Part shown: one piece after another, positions 1 through 10,661 of the stretch | Layout: every line of letters begins with the position of its first letter | How positions within the stretch are numbered: position 1 is the stretch's first letter | Source: Fragilaria crotonensis | Taxonomy: Eukaryota > Bacillariophyta > Fragilariophyceae > Fragilariales > Fragilariaceae | DNA length: 64,000 bases | Reading direction: 5' to 3' | Assembly: GCA_022925895.1 (NCBI GenBank) | Contig: JAKSYS010000001.1 | Coordinates: 248,001-312,000 of the forward strand | The notes under the pieces: generated by a model | Databases searched by the model: none | What the model was told of the DNA's origin: nothing | The model's input: the letters and a program-made list of their open reading frames with translations, nothing else | Made by a program: the position numbers and the translations under genes

Positions 1-1066
1 CCTGCTAGGGTACAATAGCGGAACGCCAAAACAGGCCGTAAAGGAAATCGCAAAAAATACAAGAATCAGTGATTTTTCTCTGTGCGAGCTCAGGGCACAG
101 GCCGGACCATGATTAATCAGGTGTGTGGGCTTTTTGTTTGATGCTGAACAGATGCCGAAGACATGTCATGTGGCATATTACAATTTGTCATTTCTTACAT
201 AGATTGTCGTTTTTGCAACCTAACAAAATTTTGCTGATGACAAAGATACGTCATTTGCAATTCAATAGAAAGGACTGACATCATATTAGAAAATTTTGTT
301 TTTATGGAACAAAATGTCCCCAAATCCTTAAGTCATAGTATTTAAATCATAATGAGGATCATATGAGCTGTCCTGGAATAGTACTATAATTTACTTGTGT
401 TTTAAGCTAAGTGTGAAACCAATTTCTCTCAGAAGTGTCTCGGCAGAGTCTGTTCATTGAATTGTAATGACCATTAAGCAATTCACCGCAGATTCCTGAA
501 AACCACCACCTCCAAATTGAGGTAGACTGAATCCAGATTCTCCTCAGGAAGAGGTGCCACCTCACAGAGTTTGATCTTGAATTACTCCTGCGGTAACAAC
601 CTGACAAGTTCAGAGATAATAAAGACAGCCAAGGAGAGCTCCAAGTAAGGCAGTGTAAGACTGAACATCATTGTCTCAACAAGATCACTATAAGTCTCCC
701 TGTTTTAATATCAATCAATATTTTTCTTGTTGCATGCCCACTTTTTTTATGCGACAAACTGGTGCAAACTCCAAAACAAATTGATGAAGTTTGCAATGTT
801 GTACCTTTGCGACCATCATGATTGGGAAGCAATCCTCACAGATTTAGGTATAAAGTTAAAAAGCATTACAGAAAGCACTTTTCACAATCAAATGCTGGGT
901 GTTGTTTCGTTGATGGCGTTTTATCGTTCTGTCGTCTATTTTTTATTTATGTCGTTCGTTAGCGCCCGCAATCATACCCCTAATTATAAAGACGGAGAAG
1001 TACGGCATGTACTACAGTAACAGGTAGACCTCATGTATCATGTATCATGTACTCATGGCTCATGGC
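1..1066. other. Intergenic, no gene recognised
   Basis: No convincing gene. A 97-codon open frame at 727-1020 begins in a T-rich tract, resembles no family I know and has no coding-like composition. The stretch is AT-rich with no repeat structure that I could see. Confidence 0.5.
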
Positions 1067-1746
1067 CAGGCCACTTTAATAGTGGCATTTTCTGGGAAAA
1101 ACCACTATTAGCCACTATTAACCTTTCTGGTGGCGCCACTATTAACGAGTTTTTTTACGTAGAATCCATACTACGGTGCATTTGCACGCCTTAACTTTAC
1201 TAGTACATTACTAGTACATAGTACACACTTCATTGATCATGACTCCAAACAAGAGCAGAAGACACTGTTCAATGAAGGCCATGCCATTGCATATGGCCTC
1301 ACAGTATGTGAGCAAGTGGATGCACAGACAGCACAGTCAGTAGTTTCAGTTTCACATCAATTCTGTTTACATTTCAGTCATGATGTGAAGACTTTGAGTG
1401 GAGGCTTCTCAGCCACTGCATTGTTTCCAGGGACATCAATTGTTGAGAGTGACTTCTCTGAAGTAAAGTGAAGAATGATTGCTGAACTGGTCTTAAAAAA
1501 CTTTCTTTTGGTGGATGGCATTCTGCATTCTACTACATTCCAAGCAAGCAGTTTACAATGCTTCAATCCAGCGTATTCCTACTGTACTAGACTACTACTT
1601 GTACCTGTGGCCTGTGGCTCCAACTGTAGTAGTGTTTCTGGCGTACACTGGCACGTGACCACTATTAGCCACTATTAACTTTCTGACGGCGCCACTATTA
1701 GCTTAATAGTGGTAATAGTGGCGTCCGCCACTATTAAAGTGGCCTG
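1067..1746. mobile_element. hAT-like DNA transposon relic, non-autonomous
   Basis: Perfect 20-bp terminal inverted repeats, CAGGCCACTTTAATAGTGGC at 1067-1086 and its complement at 1727-1746. The CAG...CTG ends are typical of hAT elements. The flanking octamers (1059-1066 ctcatggc; 1747-1754 atcatgta) match at 5 of 8 positions, as expected of an old 8-bp target duplication. Inside, a plus-strand stretch around 1405-1470 reads LFPGTSIVESDFSEVK before a stop; this resembles the C-terminal part of hAT-type transposases but is far too short to work. Both subterminal zones carry GCCACTATTA words, and a ~45-bp block (1099-1147 and 1657-1702) repeats in direct orientation. The family call rests on end structure; the transposase resemblance is tentative. 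Confidence 0.72.
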
Positions 1747-2029
1747 ATCATGTATCATAATTCGGAAATGAAGTAAAATTGTGAGCGCAGCCGTCGCACA
1801 ACGACAAAACCCTGAGTCCCGTTTGTACGGTACACGTTTGTACTATGCTACTGTGAGTCCCGATTCTGTATCGTACGCTTCCGTCGGTATTAAATCATTT
1901 TGTATGGGATAGCACTTAATTTTCTCACTACCGGTACAGCAGCTGTACCGGCTACACAGTACTATGATTCTATGATTACCCTGATCACTACTGTACCGTG
2001 TACCGGTAGATTTTGGTCGCGAATCGGAG

Positions 2030-3511
2030 ATGAACGTGAGCGAACACAGAAACGCAGTTCGGAACACACCAGCGCAGGCCGTTGTGTCAGATATCTTTCC
2101 ATTTTCCTTGACCATGCGATCGAGAAAGCTCACCCCCGTCATTCTCTTGACTTGGGGTAGTCTGTCTAACAGCTTTAACTTGGGTCCTAGGGAGAGAATT
2201 TCATGTGCAAGATTTGCTGTTGGCAAAGATTTACCCGGGGATGACACCAGTTCAGTTGATGTCGACAAGCGTCGACTGGAAAAGAAAGAGACGTGGGAAC
2301 GAAAGGACCTGTTCGGGACAACCCTACTTGACCAGACATTGGATGAAATGAAATCGGATGATGACTTTCAGGCGATGGTGAAGCGGACGAACGAAATTGG
2401 TGTGGCAGGGATGGCGATCGAAGAAAGAACTAATCGCCGACGTGCTCTGGATTCGCTTGGAATTCCCGAGTTCAAGACTTTTATGGGTCAACAGATGAAC
2501 AACGATGGTTCATTGCACCGACATGAACCACAAATCTTGCAGATCAACATTGGACTGTACTGTAATCAAGCTTGCGGTCACTGTCATGTCGAAAGCAGCC
2601 CCTACGGACAGAAATGATGACTGCGGAAACCGCTTCTCAATGCTTGCAGCTGTTGAAGAATACACCATCCATAACCACTCTCGACATCACTGGTGGGGCA
2701 CCTGAGCTTAACAACCACTTCCGTCTTCTTGTTAAGATGGCCCGTGAAATGAGACCTGATATCGAAATCATTGATCGTTGCAACCTCACCGTTTTGCAGG
2801 AGCCTGGTCAAGAGGATCTTGTGGACTTTTTGAAGGAAAACAGAGTGACCGTTGTTGCATCGCTGCCATGTTATTCTTCGGAAAATGTCGATAAACAACG
2901 AGGCAATGGTGTCTTTGAGAGATCCATCGCAGCACTGCTTGCTTTAAATGAGGCTGGATATGGAACGGACCTTCCCTTGCATCTAGTTTACAACCCGATC
3001 GGTGCGTTCTTGCCTCCAGATCAGGCAAGTCTTGAGGTCAAGTATAAGGAAGTTCTGGCTGAGAATTTCGGGATTCTTTTCAACTCTTTGTTTGCCATGA
3101 CAAACATGCCGATCAAGCGCTTCGCTGATTTTTTGCACAGGCGAGATGAACTCAAGAACTACATGGAACTTCTCGTTACGAATTTCAACCCAGACGCTAC
3201 TGAGAAGCTTATGTGCCTCAATACAGTCAGTGTGAGATTCGATGGAAAGGTAAGCACAGTCTGGAAGGTATCTTTTGTTATCACTTCATTCCTGTCGCTG
3301 ATGTCGCGTTGCTCTCATCAAGGTTTTCGATTGTGATTTCAACCAACAACTTGGGTACGGAATCGGTGCCAACAAATCTCACGAAGGCGGTGTTTCGGTG
3401 TTCGACTTGGAATCGCTCCTTGACCTACAGAAGTATAGAATCAAAACTGACAACCACTGTTTTGGATGCACCGCTGGGATGGGATCTAGTTGTCAAGGAA
3501 CCACTGCCTAG
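2030..3511 (+). CDS. arsS: Arsenosugar biosynthesis radical SAM protein, ArsS-like, spliced, with one frame slip
   Basis: A radical SAM enzyme of the ArsS (DUF3641) family, thought to add the 5'-deoxyadenosyl group to dimethylarsenite in arsenosugar synthesis. The iron-sulfur motif CNQACGHCH (Cys 178, 182, 185) has the CxxxCxxC spacing; LDITGGAPEL follows, and the C-terminus has the family's second Cys cluster, CFGCTAGMGSSCQG. An intron at 3250-3322 (GTAAGC...CAAG) joins RFDGK to VFDCDFNQQ; exon 2 ends with TAG at 3511. Conserved sequence shifts frame at the C-run 2599-2602, where one base appears to be missing (HVESS must continue as PLRTEMMTAE). The ~170-residue N-terminal extension is longer than in bacterial homologues. 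ATG 2114 is an alternative start that would open with a hydrophobic, targeting-like segment. Family call strong; substrate inferred from the family. Confidence 0.85.
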
Positions 3512-3787
3512 AGATGGGTCGTGGTGAAATTGTACAGGATGTGATGAGAAAGCGAATGACTATAGTCTGGACGCGAGGAAGACACTAGAGATTCTGATAG
3601 TATAAGTTGATGCACATGATTCCAGAGGTTCTAAGCTAGTCATTGTGCGTTCTGACTATCGTTACCTTGCATCGCAAACCATTCATCTCGTACATGTCAT
3701 TGTAACGTTGCCCACACCGTGACTCCTGCTATCAGCGCTTTTCAAATGATTTCTCGGGGAAGTTGATCACCTTTGAGCAGACAGTTC

Positions 3788-4087
3788 CTAGCTTCCAGCG
3801 CAATCGCCAGCCATCGCCAAGGAGTCTAGCAGGACAGCATTTTTCACCGATAGTAGGTGCATCTCATCACGTATTGTCTCGATTTCCGAGATCCAAGTCT
3901 TGGCTTCGTCTACAATATCCACACAATTCGTTGCGCCTTCCACGTCACGCTGGTTTTCTAAAGTAAGCTTCTGAACCGGGAACCTTCCAATCGGGCTTCC
4001 TCCACTCTTATCAACTTCAAGCAATGCCACATCGTTGGGTTCAGGATCAGGAGACGACATTGTCGGATGGAATACTGATTTCAGCAT
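3788..4087 (-). CDS. Small hypothetical protein, predicted helical
   Basis: A 99-residue frame opening with ATG at 4087. The second half (LENQRDVEGATNCVDIVDEAKTW..., then EIETIRDEMHLLSVKNAVLLDSLAMAG) has heptad-like hydrophobic spacing and coding-like composition, resembling small coiled-coil subunits of the BLOC/BORC type. I do not recognise it securely and give no function. It lies between the convergent ends of the ArsS-like gene and the aldo-keto reductase region. It could be a chance frame, but the amphipathic periodicity argues for a real small gene. Confidence 0.42.
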   Translation of the reverse strand: MLKSVFHPTMSSPDPEPNDVALLEVDKSGGSPIGRFPVQKLTLENQRDVEGATNCVDIVDEAKTWISEIETIRDEMHLLSVKNAVLLDSLAMAGDCAGS

Positions 4088-4625
4088 GAAATGTGACCGG
4101 TTTCAAAGGGCAGTACAGGTACTGGAACGCACAAGTATTTAGTACAAGTTACAAGTACTACAGTGAAAAGTATAAAGTATACATATTACACGTAGTAGTT
4201 GTACTACTACTTGTACCGGGGTGCAGGTTGCGGATGCTAACAGTGTGGAAAAAGATACTAGTAGCTCATTTTTATTCGCTCCTCAGCTCCTGAATTAGAG
4301 TGCCATGGTCGGCATATCAATAGAATTGTTGATGTTCTACGAGAAATACCTCTGGACTCTGGACGAGGGATGACGGAGGAGAAAACGCGTGCTAGAGATT
4401 AATGATCGATAAGGAGCGATGAAGCAACAATCCATGGGATAATCGACAGCCTAGAGTCTCGATCCAAACTTGAATGTGAGCGTTTTGATTCAATAACAAT
4501 GATAACGTCAACATAGTCATTAGCCAAACGAATTTGATGAGGGAATTTGCTCAGAACCGCGGCCCGGCTTGCGCCAATTAATATAGCTATCCTGCTCTGT
4601 TCGCGTGTCCTGCTGCAGATTGGAA
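4088..4625. other. Intergenic
   Basis: No gene seen. Around 4120-4220 the DNA is dense in GTAC-centred words (acaagtactac, gtactactacttgtacc), as in many other gaps of this window. Confidence 0.5.
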
Positions 4626-5612
4626 TCATGGAACGCTGCAGTCTCCTGATTCTGGTGAAGGCTTGGTGGCTGCCTGGAGTCGTTCCATGTCCTGGTCTGA
4701 TAAGTCGAAGTCAAAAATGTCCATGTTGGATCGAATGTGTTGCATGTTGTTGCTTTTGGGGATGACACTTCCAATGTAGCTTCCTGGCACAAGTGCTTGC
4801 TGAACAATGAATCGCAATGACACCTGTGATCCACTTTTTCCATACTTGGCCCCGATCTCCGTCACCAGATTCCCAGTTATCAGGGAATCCTCTGGGATGT
4901 ACTCGCACGGACCGCAAAGCGGTGAAAAACTCATCAAGGTGATACCTTCCTTCCGACACTTCTCGATCACGTCATCAACATCTTGCGAGCCTACATGATA
5001 TTCGACTTGGTTGATAGCAGGAATCACTGTGGCAACCTCCAAAATATCGTCAATATGTTGAGTGCAGTAGTGTGAAACTCCAATGGAACGAGCTTGACCA
5101 CTGTAATAAATCTTTTCCAAAGCCAACCACTCTTCCTGACGATTTTCGGGCGATGCCTTCGTGGCGTCCCAATCAGCTGGAAAGTGTGTCATGAGGTGAT
5201 CAACGTACTCTAAACCGAGCTGCATCAAGTTCTGACTGTGCGCTGCATGCGCCTGGGTTGCATTGAGTCCACCAGGAATCTTCGTCATGACAAACAGATC
5301 GGATCGTTTTCCTTGCCAACAATCTCGGATGGCTAGCCCGACGCCTTTTTGATTGCCATATCCAAAGGCGGTGTCGACAAAGGTATAACCAGCTTCAAAG
5401 GCTTGACACACCGATTGGTACGCAAGGGTGTCATTGTATTGCCAGGTTCCAGCACCAATCAAAGGCATATCAACCGTGTTACCGCGGACATCCGTGCCTA
5501 TCACAATGGAGGGGATCACTGCAGCTCTACATAAAAGCAAATGCACGAAGACGATCAAAATGGGAAGCATCATCTCGCGATTTGAATGTGACCATATTCT
5601 CTTTTTCCTCAT
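4626..5612 (-). CDS. Aldo-keto reductase with N-terminal signal peptide
   Basis: A 328-residue single-exon protein of the aldo/keto reductase superfamily, NAD(P)H-dependent enzymes that reduce carbonyl compounds on a TIM barrel. The catalytic tetrad is present: Asp80 and Tyr85 (VDTAFGYGN), Lys111 (MTKIPG) and His143 (LMTHFP). GSVIPKSNN near the C-terminus matches the cofactor-phosphate loop, and INQVEYHV is also typical. Residues 15-31 (MLPILIVFVHLLLCRAA) form a strong hydrophobic segment ending in small residues, so the protein probably enters the secretory pathway or a compartment reached through it, unlike most AKRs, which are cytosolic. An internal Met at residue 14 or 15 could be the true start. 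Substrate unknown. Confidence 0.9.
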   Translation of the reverse strand: MRKKRIWSHSNREMMLPILIVFVHLLLCRAAVIPSIVIGTDVRGNTVDMPLIGAGTWQYNDTLAYQSVCQAFEAGYTFVDTAFGYGNQKGVGLAIRDCWQGKRSDLFVMTKIPGGLNATQAHAAHSQNLMQLGLEYVDHLMTHFPADWDATKASPENRQEEWLALEKIYYSGQARSIGVSHYCTQHIDDILEVATVIPAINQVEYHVGSQDVDDVIEKCRKEGITLMSFSPLCGPCEYIPEDSLITGNLVTEIGAKYGKSGSQVSLRFIVQQALVPGSYIGSVIPKSNNMQHIRSNMDIFDFDLSDQDMERLQAATKPSPESGDCSVP

Positions 5613-5976
5613 GATTCACCGACAGTAACACAAGAGAGGAAAACATGTACAGTATGTAGTAGACCTACCGGTAGTAGTGGAGTACTGAGTCCAAGTATTG
5701 TCATTGATAGTGTACTGGAGTACGGTGTACACTCCGTACTGGAGAACATGGTACTGGTACGGGCACAGTGCCCTAACCTTATATGTTTTATTGTAATACC
5801 GGATGTTCCAGGAACAGTCGCGAAGTCGCAACGAGATCTCACATCCGATCGTCAGATGCGGCGCGAAGAACTTGTCGCATCATCATTCGTCGTACCTTGG
5901 TCAACAGAACGTCCTTTATTTCTTCTATCATAGCATGGACCAAGGTTGGATTTGCAGTTTGTAGCCTCCCTGCAAT
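5613..5976. other. Divergent intergenic region with GTAC words
   Basis: Lies between the divergently transcribed aldo-keto reductase and ABC transporter genes, so it probably holds both promoters. The middle (about 5650-5770) is packed with short palindromes such as agtactgag, ggagtacggtgtacactccgtact and ggtactggtacgg. No TATA box or other defined site could be assigned. Confidence 0.45.
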
Positions 5977-7920
5977 ATGTTACGATATCGAATGCTTCAC
6001 ACCTCAATCCGTAAGCGGCCCAAACTGGTCACACATCGAGTGTTTGCCACCATTTCAGACAGTGCTGTGGTGTCCGGTTCAAAAACTGAAGCAATCGACA
6101 ACAAGCGCATCGCTATCGCCAAACTGAATCGAGATTCTGTTACCAAACTATTCCAATTTTCGAAGCCAGAATGGCCACTGATTGGTGCATCTGCCGCCAC
6201 ATTGGTAGTCACGTCCTCGATTACGCTCTTTCTGCCGTACGCGTCTGGCCAGGTGATTGATATCACAATGACAACCGACGCAGTTTCATCGCCGCTATAC
6301 ATGGCGGGAGGCTTGTTTGGACTCATAAGTCTATCTGGATTTGGCGTTTACCTTCGTACCATGTGGCTCTCCAAAGCTGGAAATCAAATCGTTGCGCGAT
6401 TGCGACAGCAAGCCTATCAAAAAATGCTTTGTCAGGATTTGCCTTTCTTAGAAAGGTTGTCAACCGGTGATTTCCTTTCGCGTCTTTCCGCAGATTCACA
6501 GCTTATTCAATCGGTTGTTACATCCCAATCAGTCGCAGGTCTCCGATCAATTTTCGTGGCCGCGGGATCGGCGTCGATGTTGTTGTATACATCTCCAACA
6601 CTCGCTGCCGTTTCTCTCTGTACACTGCCACCAATTTTCATATCGGCACGTCACGTCGGTCGCAAACTACAGGAACAGCAACTGAAGGTTCAAGAATTGC
6701 AGGCGGAAGCTACATCCTTGGCCGAGCAGGCGCTCAGTGGGGTGCGAACTGTCAAGCAGTTTAATGCCGAAGGCTACGAAACACATCGTTACGCCACATC
6801 GATTGCGGAAGCACATCGGACCGCGTTGGCAACAGCCCATATGCAAGCGCAGTTGGAAGGGTTGACTGATGTAGCTTCAAGAGGGGCTGTGTTGGGAGTT
6901 TTGGGCTACGGTGGGTCGCTAGTTCTGCAAGGGTACATGTCTGGTGGTGACTTGACAGGTTTCATCATGTACTCGTTCCTTATGGCTGGCAATTTGAGTG
7001 CCCTCTCCGGTATCTACGCAGACGTCTCTCGGGCAGTGGCGGCGTCGGACCGAGTCATGGAAGTTTTGGAGCGAGAACCAACCACACCGCCACCATCGAT
7101 CCTAGAAAATTATGATGATCCTCTTCACCCACCGATCACGTGGGTTCCGACGCCGAAGACTGCCGGCGCAACAAGCGATGAAGCCTTGTCGGTGAGAATC
7201 GACAATCTAACATTCAAATATCCCTCTCGACCTGATGTCCCTGTTTTGCATGAATTGACTTTGTCGATTGAACCTGGCAAGGTATTGTCCCTTGTTGGGG
7301 GAAGTGGAAGCGGGAAGAGCACTGTTGCAAGTCTATTGACTCGACTCTATGAAGTACCTCGGAATTCGATCTACATCAACGAAGTAGACTTGCATGACTA
7401 TCCACCAGAAGAGTTGCGACAGCAGATTGGTATTGTATCGCAAGAACCCATTCTATTCAAGGGAAGTATTGCCGATAATATTCGTTACGGAATGTGGGAT
7501 GCTACTGACGATGAAGTCTACAGAGCCGCCGAATTGGCGCACGTGGTTGACTTTGCCAATGATTTTCCGCACGGCATGGATACTATGGTTGGGGCCAAGG
7601 GCGCCCAGCTAAGTGGAGGCCAAAAGCAACGGGTAGCCATTGCACGAACGCTCCTCAAGAATCCACCTTTTGTGATTCTGGATGAAGCTACTTCTGCATT
7701 GGATGCTCGATCCGAACACCTCGTCCAACGCGCCATGAACCAAATAATGCAGTCCAACAAGACAGTGTTGTCTATTGCACACCGATTATCAACAATACGA
7801 CATTCGGATTGGATCGCGGTCATGCAAGACGGCAAGGTAGTGGAACAGGGAACTTTTGAGGAGCTGGCCAAGAAAAACGAAGGTCCCTTCTGGCAACTTA
7901 TGAAGACTCAGCTGATGTGA
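5977..7920 (+). CDS. ABCB-type half-transporter, probably mitochondrial
   Basis: A 647-residue ABC half-transporter: one membrane domain (about residues 65-345, six predicted helices) followed by one nucleotide-binding domain. The latter has Walker A GGSGSGKST (441-449), Q-loop IVSQEPILF, signature LSGGQ (545-549), Walker B FVILDE (Asp569, Glu570) and the H-loop His602 in SIAHRLST. Layout and sequence fit the ABCB8/ABCB10/MDL1 group of mitochondrial inner-membrane exporters, which work as dimers. The Arg/Ser/Thr-rich, acid-poor N-terminus (MLRYRMLHTSIRKRPK...) suits a mitochondrial presequence. A plastid envelope location cannot be excluded. It is intact and intronless; substrate unknown. Confidence 0.9.
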   Translation: MLRYRMLHTSIRKRPKLVTHRVFATISDSAVVSGSKTEAIDNKRIAIAKLNRDSVTKLFQFSKPEWPLIGASAATLVVTSSITLFLPYASGQVIDITMTTDAVSSPLYMAGGLFGLISLSGFGVYLRTMWLSKAGNQIVARLRQQAYQKMLCQDLPFLERLSTGDFLSRLSADSQLIQSVVTSQSVAGLRSIFVAAGSASMLLYTSPTLAAVSLCTLPPIFISARHVGRKLQEQQLKVQELQAEATSLAEQALSGVRTVKQFNAEGYETHRYATSIAEAHRTALATAHMQAQLEGLTDVASRGAVLGVLGYGGSLVLQGYMSGGDLTGFIMYSFLMAGNLSALSGIYADVSRAVAASDRVMEVLEREPTTPPPSILENYDDPLHPPITWVPTPKTAGATSDEALSVRIDNLTFKYPSRPDVPVLHELTLSIEPGKVLSLVGGSGSGKSTVASLLTRLYEVPRNSIYINEVDLHDYPPEELRQQIGIVSQEPILFKGSIADNIRYGMWDATDDEVYRAAELAHVVDFANDFPHGMDTMVGAKGAQLSGGQKQRVAIARTLLKNPPFVILDEATSALDARSEHLVQRAMNQIMQSNKTVLSIAHRLSTIRHSDWIAVMQDGKVVEQGTFEELAKKNEGPFWQLMKTQLM

Positions 7921-8874
7921 GGACAACGAAGCTTCGCCGGGAATGACAATCAGCATCGTTCTCTGTTCTGGTTCTGAAGTTGCACGGCAGTGCTATCCAT
8001 TCAAAGTACATAGACAATTCCCCAGTCATGTCTAGTCTTCAAGCATACGTGTGTTGACGACGACTACTTGTATGTAGGCTGAAGGCTGAAGTACTAGTAG
8101 CTGGAGACAAAAAGCAACTTGACGCTTGACGGACACATCGAGTCCAGGGCACTTATTGTTCTGCAGTACCAGGTACCAGGTACTGGTGCCAGTACTAGCG
8201 TACAGGAGCAGAACCCACAGTAGTTATGGTCACGATATTCACAAACTGCATCTTCTACATGTATCATACATGTACATATGCCCCGCTCGGAGTCTGCATT
8301 GCGTACTCCGAGTACAGGACACTGAGTCAGTAGGACAGTATTGTAGAGCTGTACTACCGTAGTCTGCTCTACGGTAGTCATAGATGTCGGTGATGGGCTG
8401 GATGGGTCACATCAAACATCTAAAACAAGAGCATTGTGAGTTGTGAGATGTCCTCTACTACTCGTATGGACGACACTACTAGTACCAGGTACGTTGTACG
8501 CCGACTCCCGAATACATTACGACGGGTTCCTTAAGTACGAGTACGTAATTCTTGCCTACCTGGTACTCCTAGTTCTTGTACGACTACCAGTTGTCCAAAA
8601 TGACTCTTGGTCTCATTGCTGTCTATAGTTATGTTGCATGTTGTATGTACCCTGGTACTATAGTACCACAGACATTCGTGTTTGAAGTGATGGTACATTG
8701 TCCCGCCATATCCCACAGTGTGTCACGTTGTCCAGTTCACGTGCATCCTTTTAGTTGGACTGAGCGTTTTGTTCATCGAATTCTCCATTCTCCTTCACAG
8801 TGCAGCAGAGCGGAGCCAAAGGAAGTCACCAATTGTCCTCACTACTGTACACTGACGGCTGGCAACATCAGCTC
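7921..8874. other. Intergenic, GTAC-word rich
   Basis: No gene supported; several open frames of 61-100 codons are chance. From about 8060 to 8680 the DNA carries many short palindromes and near-palindromes (accaggtaccaggtactgg, ctactagtaccaggtac, cctggtactatagtacc). An LRR-protein frame extends upstream to 8800, but only through a GTG codon. Confidence 0.5.
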
Positions 8875-10446
8875 ATGATATATAAAGATAGCATAGTTTC
8901 CCGCGATGCTCCGCCAAACACATTGTGGCCTGACGAGCTCCCCACAGTGAAGGAAACCCGATCAAAATGTGTCATTTCATTCGTCTGTTTGATGCTATGT
9001 GGAATTATTGTTGTGATTGTAGTTATCCTCGGACGGAAACCAGGGGAAGTTCCAGTTGATCGATCCCAACCAAAAGGCGATACCCCCGCTGAAGACGACC
9101 TCTTTGAATCTTGCAATTTGGACGATCTACTTTTCAAATGTACTGCAGGCACCCAAAGCCTCAGCAAGTCTGTACCAACTTGCCTCGCGGAAACATTCTT
9201 CAAGTACCAGACCAGTTGGGTCCATGATATTGATCCAGACTTTGATGCAACAAACATGGACGCGTGCGAAACAGCAAACAAGGCCCTCATGGTTGTTGCA
9301 CTGTACGCTCAACGACGCGTGGTTAGTGAAATCGACTTGAAGAACATTTATGGGTTGGCATCGTATTTCTTCCTACTCAATGGAGAGAATTGGCCGATAA
9401 GTTTCTCATGGTTGTCGGAGAAACCTGTGAGGGAATGGTCGGGTGTGGAAGTTAATGATTTAGGAGAAGTCGTGGCGATCAATTTGCGGCAGCTTGATAT
9501 TTATGGGATCCTTCCAACGTTACCCGCGCTCGGAACTTTGAAATCGCTCGACCTCTCCTTGAATATGATTCAGGGTAATCTTCCTATGAACCTGGGAATG
9601 CTGGAGGTTCTACATTTGGAAAATAACATGTTCAATGGAACGCTTCCGGAAATCTGGACGAATTCGACGCACTTGAGGAGAATACGAGTTGGGTTCAACC
9701 TTCTGACTGGTACCTTGCCAACGTCATTTGGCACGATGACGAAGTTAGAGGAGCTTAGCATTCCTGCGAACGAAATCAGTGGGACCATTCCGTCGGAAAT
9801 TGGGGGATGCTATTCATTACAGGAATTGGATGTTCGACACAATGTTTTCGAAGGTCTTATTCCCAGCGAAATCGGTGGCATCGAGAGACTAAAATATCTC
9901 GATCTCGGGGCGAACTCTTTTGCAGAAGGCACTTTTCCTGAGGAGATCCTAAATTTGACCAATGTTGTCAATCTAGGTTTGTCTGCGTGTTCCCTGGTGG
10001 GAACTCTTTCATCGGCGCTTGGTAATCTGGTGAATCTTTCTTATGTGGAATTCGACATGAACAAGTTACATGGTTGGCTACCATCGGAACTAGGGTTGCT
10101 TTCGAACGTGATACATATGGATTTCTCATTAAATCAGCTGAGTGGGACGCTACCATCCGAGCTCGGGCGTCTGTTAAATGCAGAAATGCTTGATTTTAGC
10201 GGCAATCTGCTGAATGGGACGCTGCCAACAGACTTTGGTAACCTTGTAAAACTTGACGCCTTCCTCTTCTCGGGAAACGGATTCGTCGGTTACATTCCTG
10301 ATGAGATCTGTGGGCTGTGGGAGAGCGGGAGGATGCAAGTTCTTGGAGATGTTTTTGATGCCACGAGCTGCGATCGTGACACTTTTGGCGGGGCTATTTG
10401 CCCGTATCCAGAGTGCTGTCCAAGATGTCCAGGATTCGTTCCATAG
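8875..10446 (+). CDS. Leucine-rich repeat single-pass membrane protein
   Basis: A 523-residue protein starting at the first ATG (8875). Residues 1-31 are polar, 32-53 form one transmembrane helix (ISFVCLMLCGIIVVIVVIL), and the rest faces the opposite side. A Cys-containing spacer is followed from about residue 180 by roughly twelve plant-type LRRs of the form LxxLxLxxNxLxGxLPxxxG (LNMIQGNLP, FNLLTGTLP, NEISGTIPSEIG, NQLSGTLPSELG). A Cys-rich cap (CDRDTFGGAICPYPECCPRC) closes the protein. There is no kinase domain, so it is not a classical receptor kinase. Diatoms have a large family of such type II LRR proteins, probably for recognition or adhesion; that role is inferred. The hAT MITE lies 223 bp past the stop. 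Confidence 0.85.
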   Translation: MIYKDSIVSRDAPPNTLWPDELPTVKETRSKCVISFVCLMLCGIIVVIVVILGRKPGEVPVDRSQPKGDTPAEDDLFESCNLDDLLFKCTAGTQSLSKSVPTCLAETFFKYQTSWVHDIDPDFDATNMDACETANKALMVVALYAQRRVVSEIDLKNIYGLASYFFLLNGENWPISFSWLSEKPVREWSGVEVNDLGEVVAINLRQLDIYGILPTLPALGTLKSLDLSLNMIQGNLPMNLGMLEVLHLENNMFNGTLPEIWTNSTHLRRIRVGFNLLTGTLPTSFGTMTKLEELSIPANEISGTIPSEIGGCYSLQELDVRHNVFEGLIPSEIGGIERLKYLDLGANSFAEGTFPEEILNLTNVVNLGLSACSLVGTLSSALGNLVNLSYVEFDMNKLHGWLPSELGLLSNVIHMDFSLNQLSGTLPSELGRLLNAEMLDFSGNLLNGTLPTDFGNLVKLDAFLFSGNGFVGYIPDEICGLWESGRMQVLGDVFDATSCDRDTFGGAICPYPECCPRCPGFVP

Positions 10447-10661
10447 ATATTCCTACCACAATGCTGAAGTACACAGTGAAAGCTTATACTCTCTTATTTC
10501 CCCACCTGGTTGGCTCCTTGCCGGATCTGCTCCAGCTACCTGCTACTAATGCAGAGACTCTCCTACTAGGAGAGAGAGTGGACAGACGTGAAGGATTGCA
10601 CATCGAAATTCGAACCACCAAATAGTTAGTAGTACTTGTACGACAGACTACAGTACTAGGT

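Noticed and set aside
727-1020. 97-codon frame near the left edge
   Set aside because: No family resemblance, odd composition, and it ends just before the hAT-like element.
8800-8874. 25-residue N-terminal extension of the LRR protein
   Set aside because: It depends on a GTG start; the first ATG at 8875 gives a sensible type II membrane topology.
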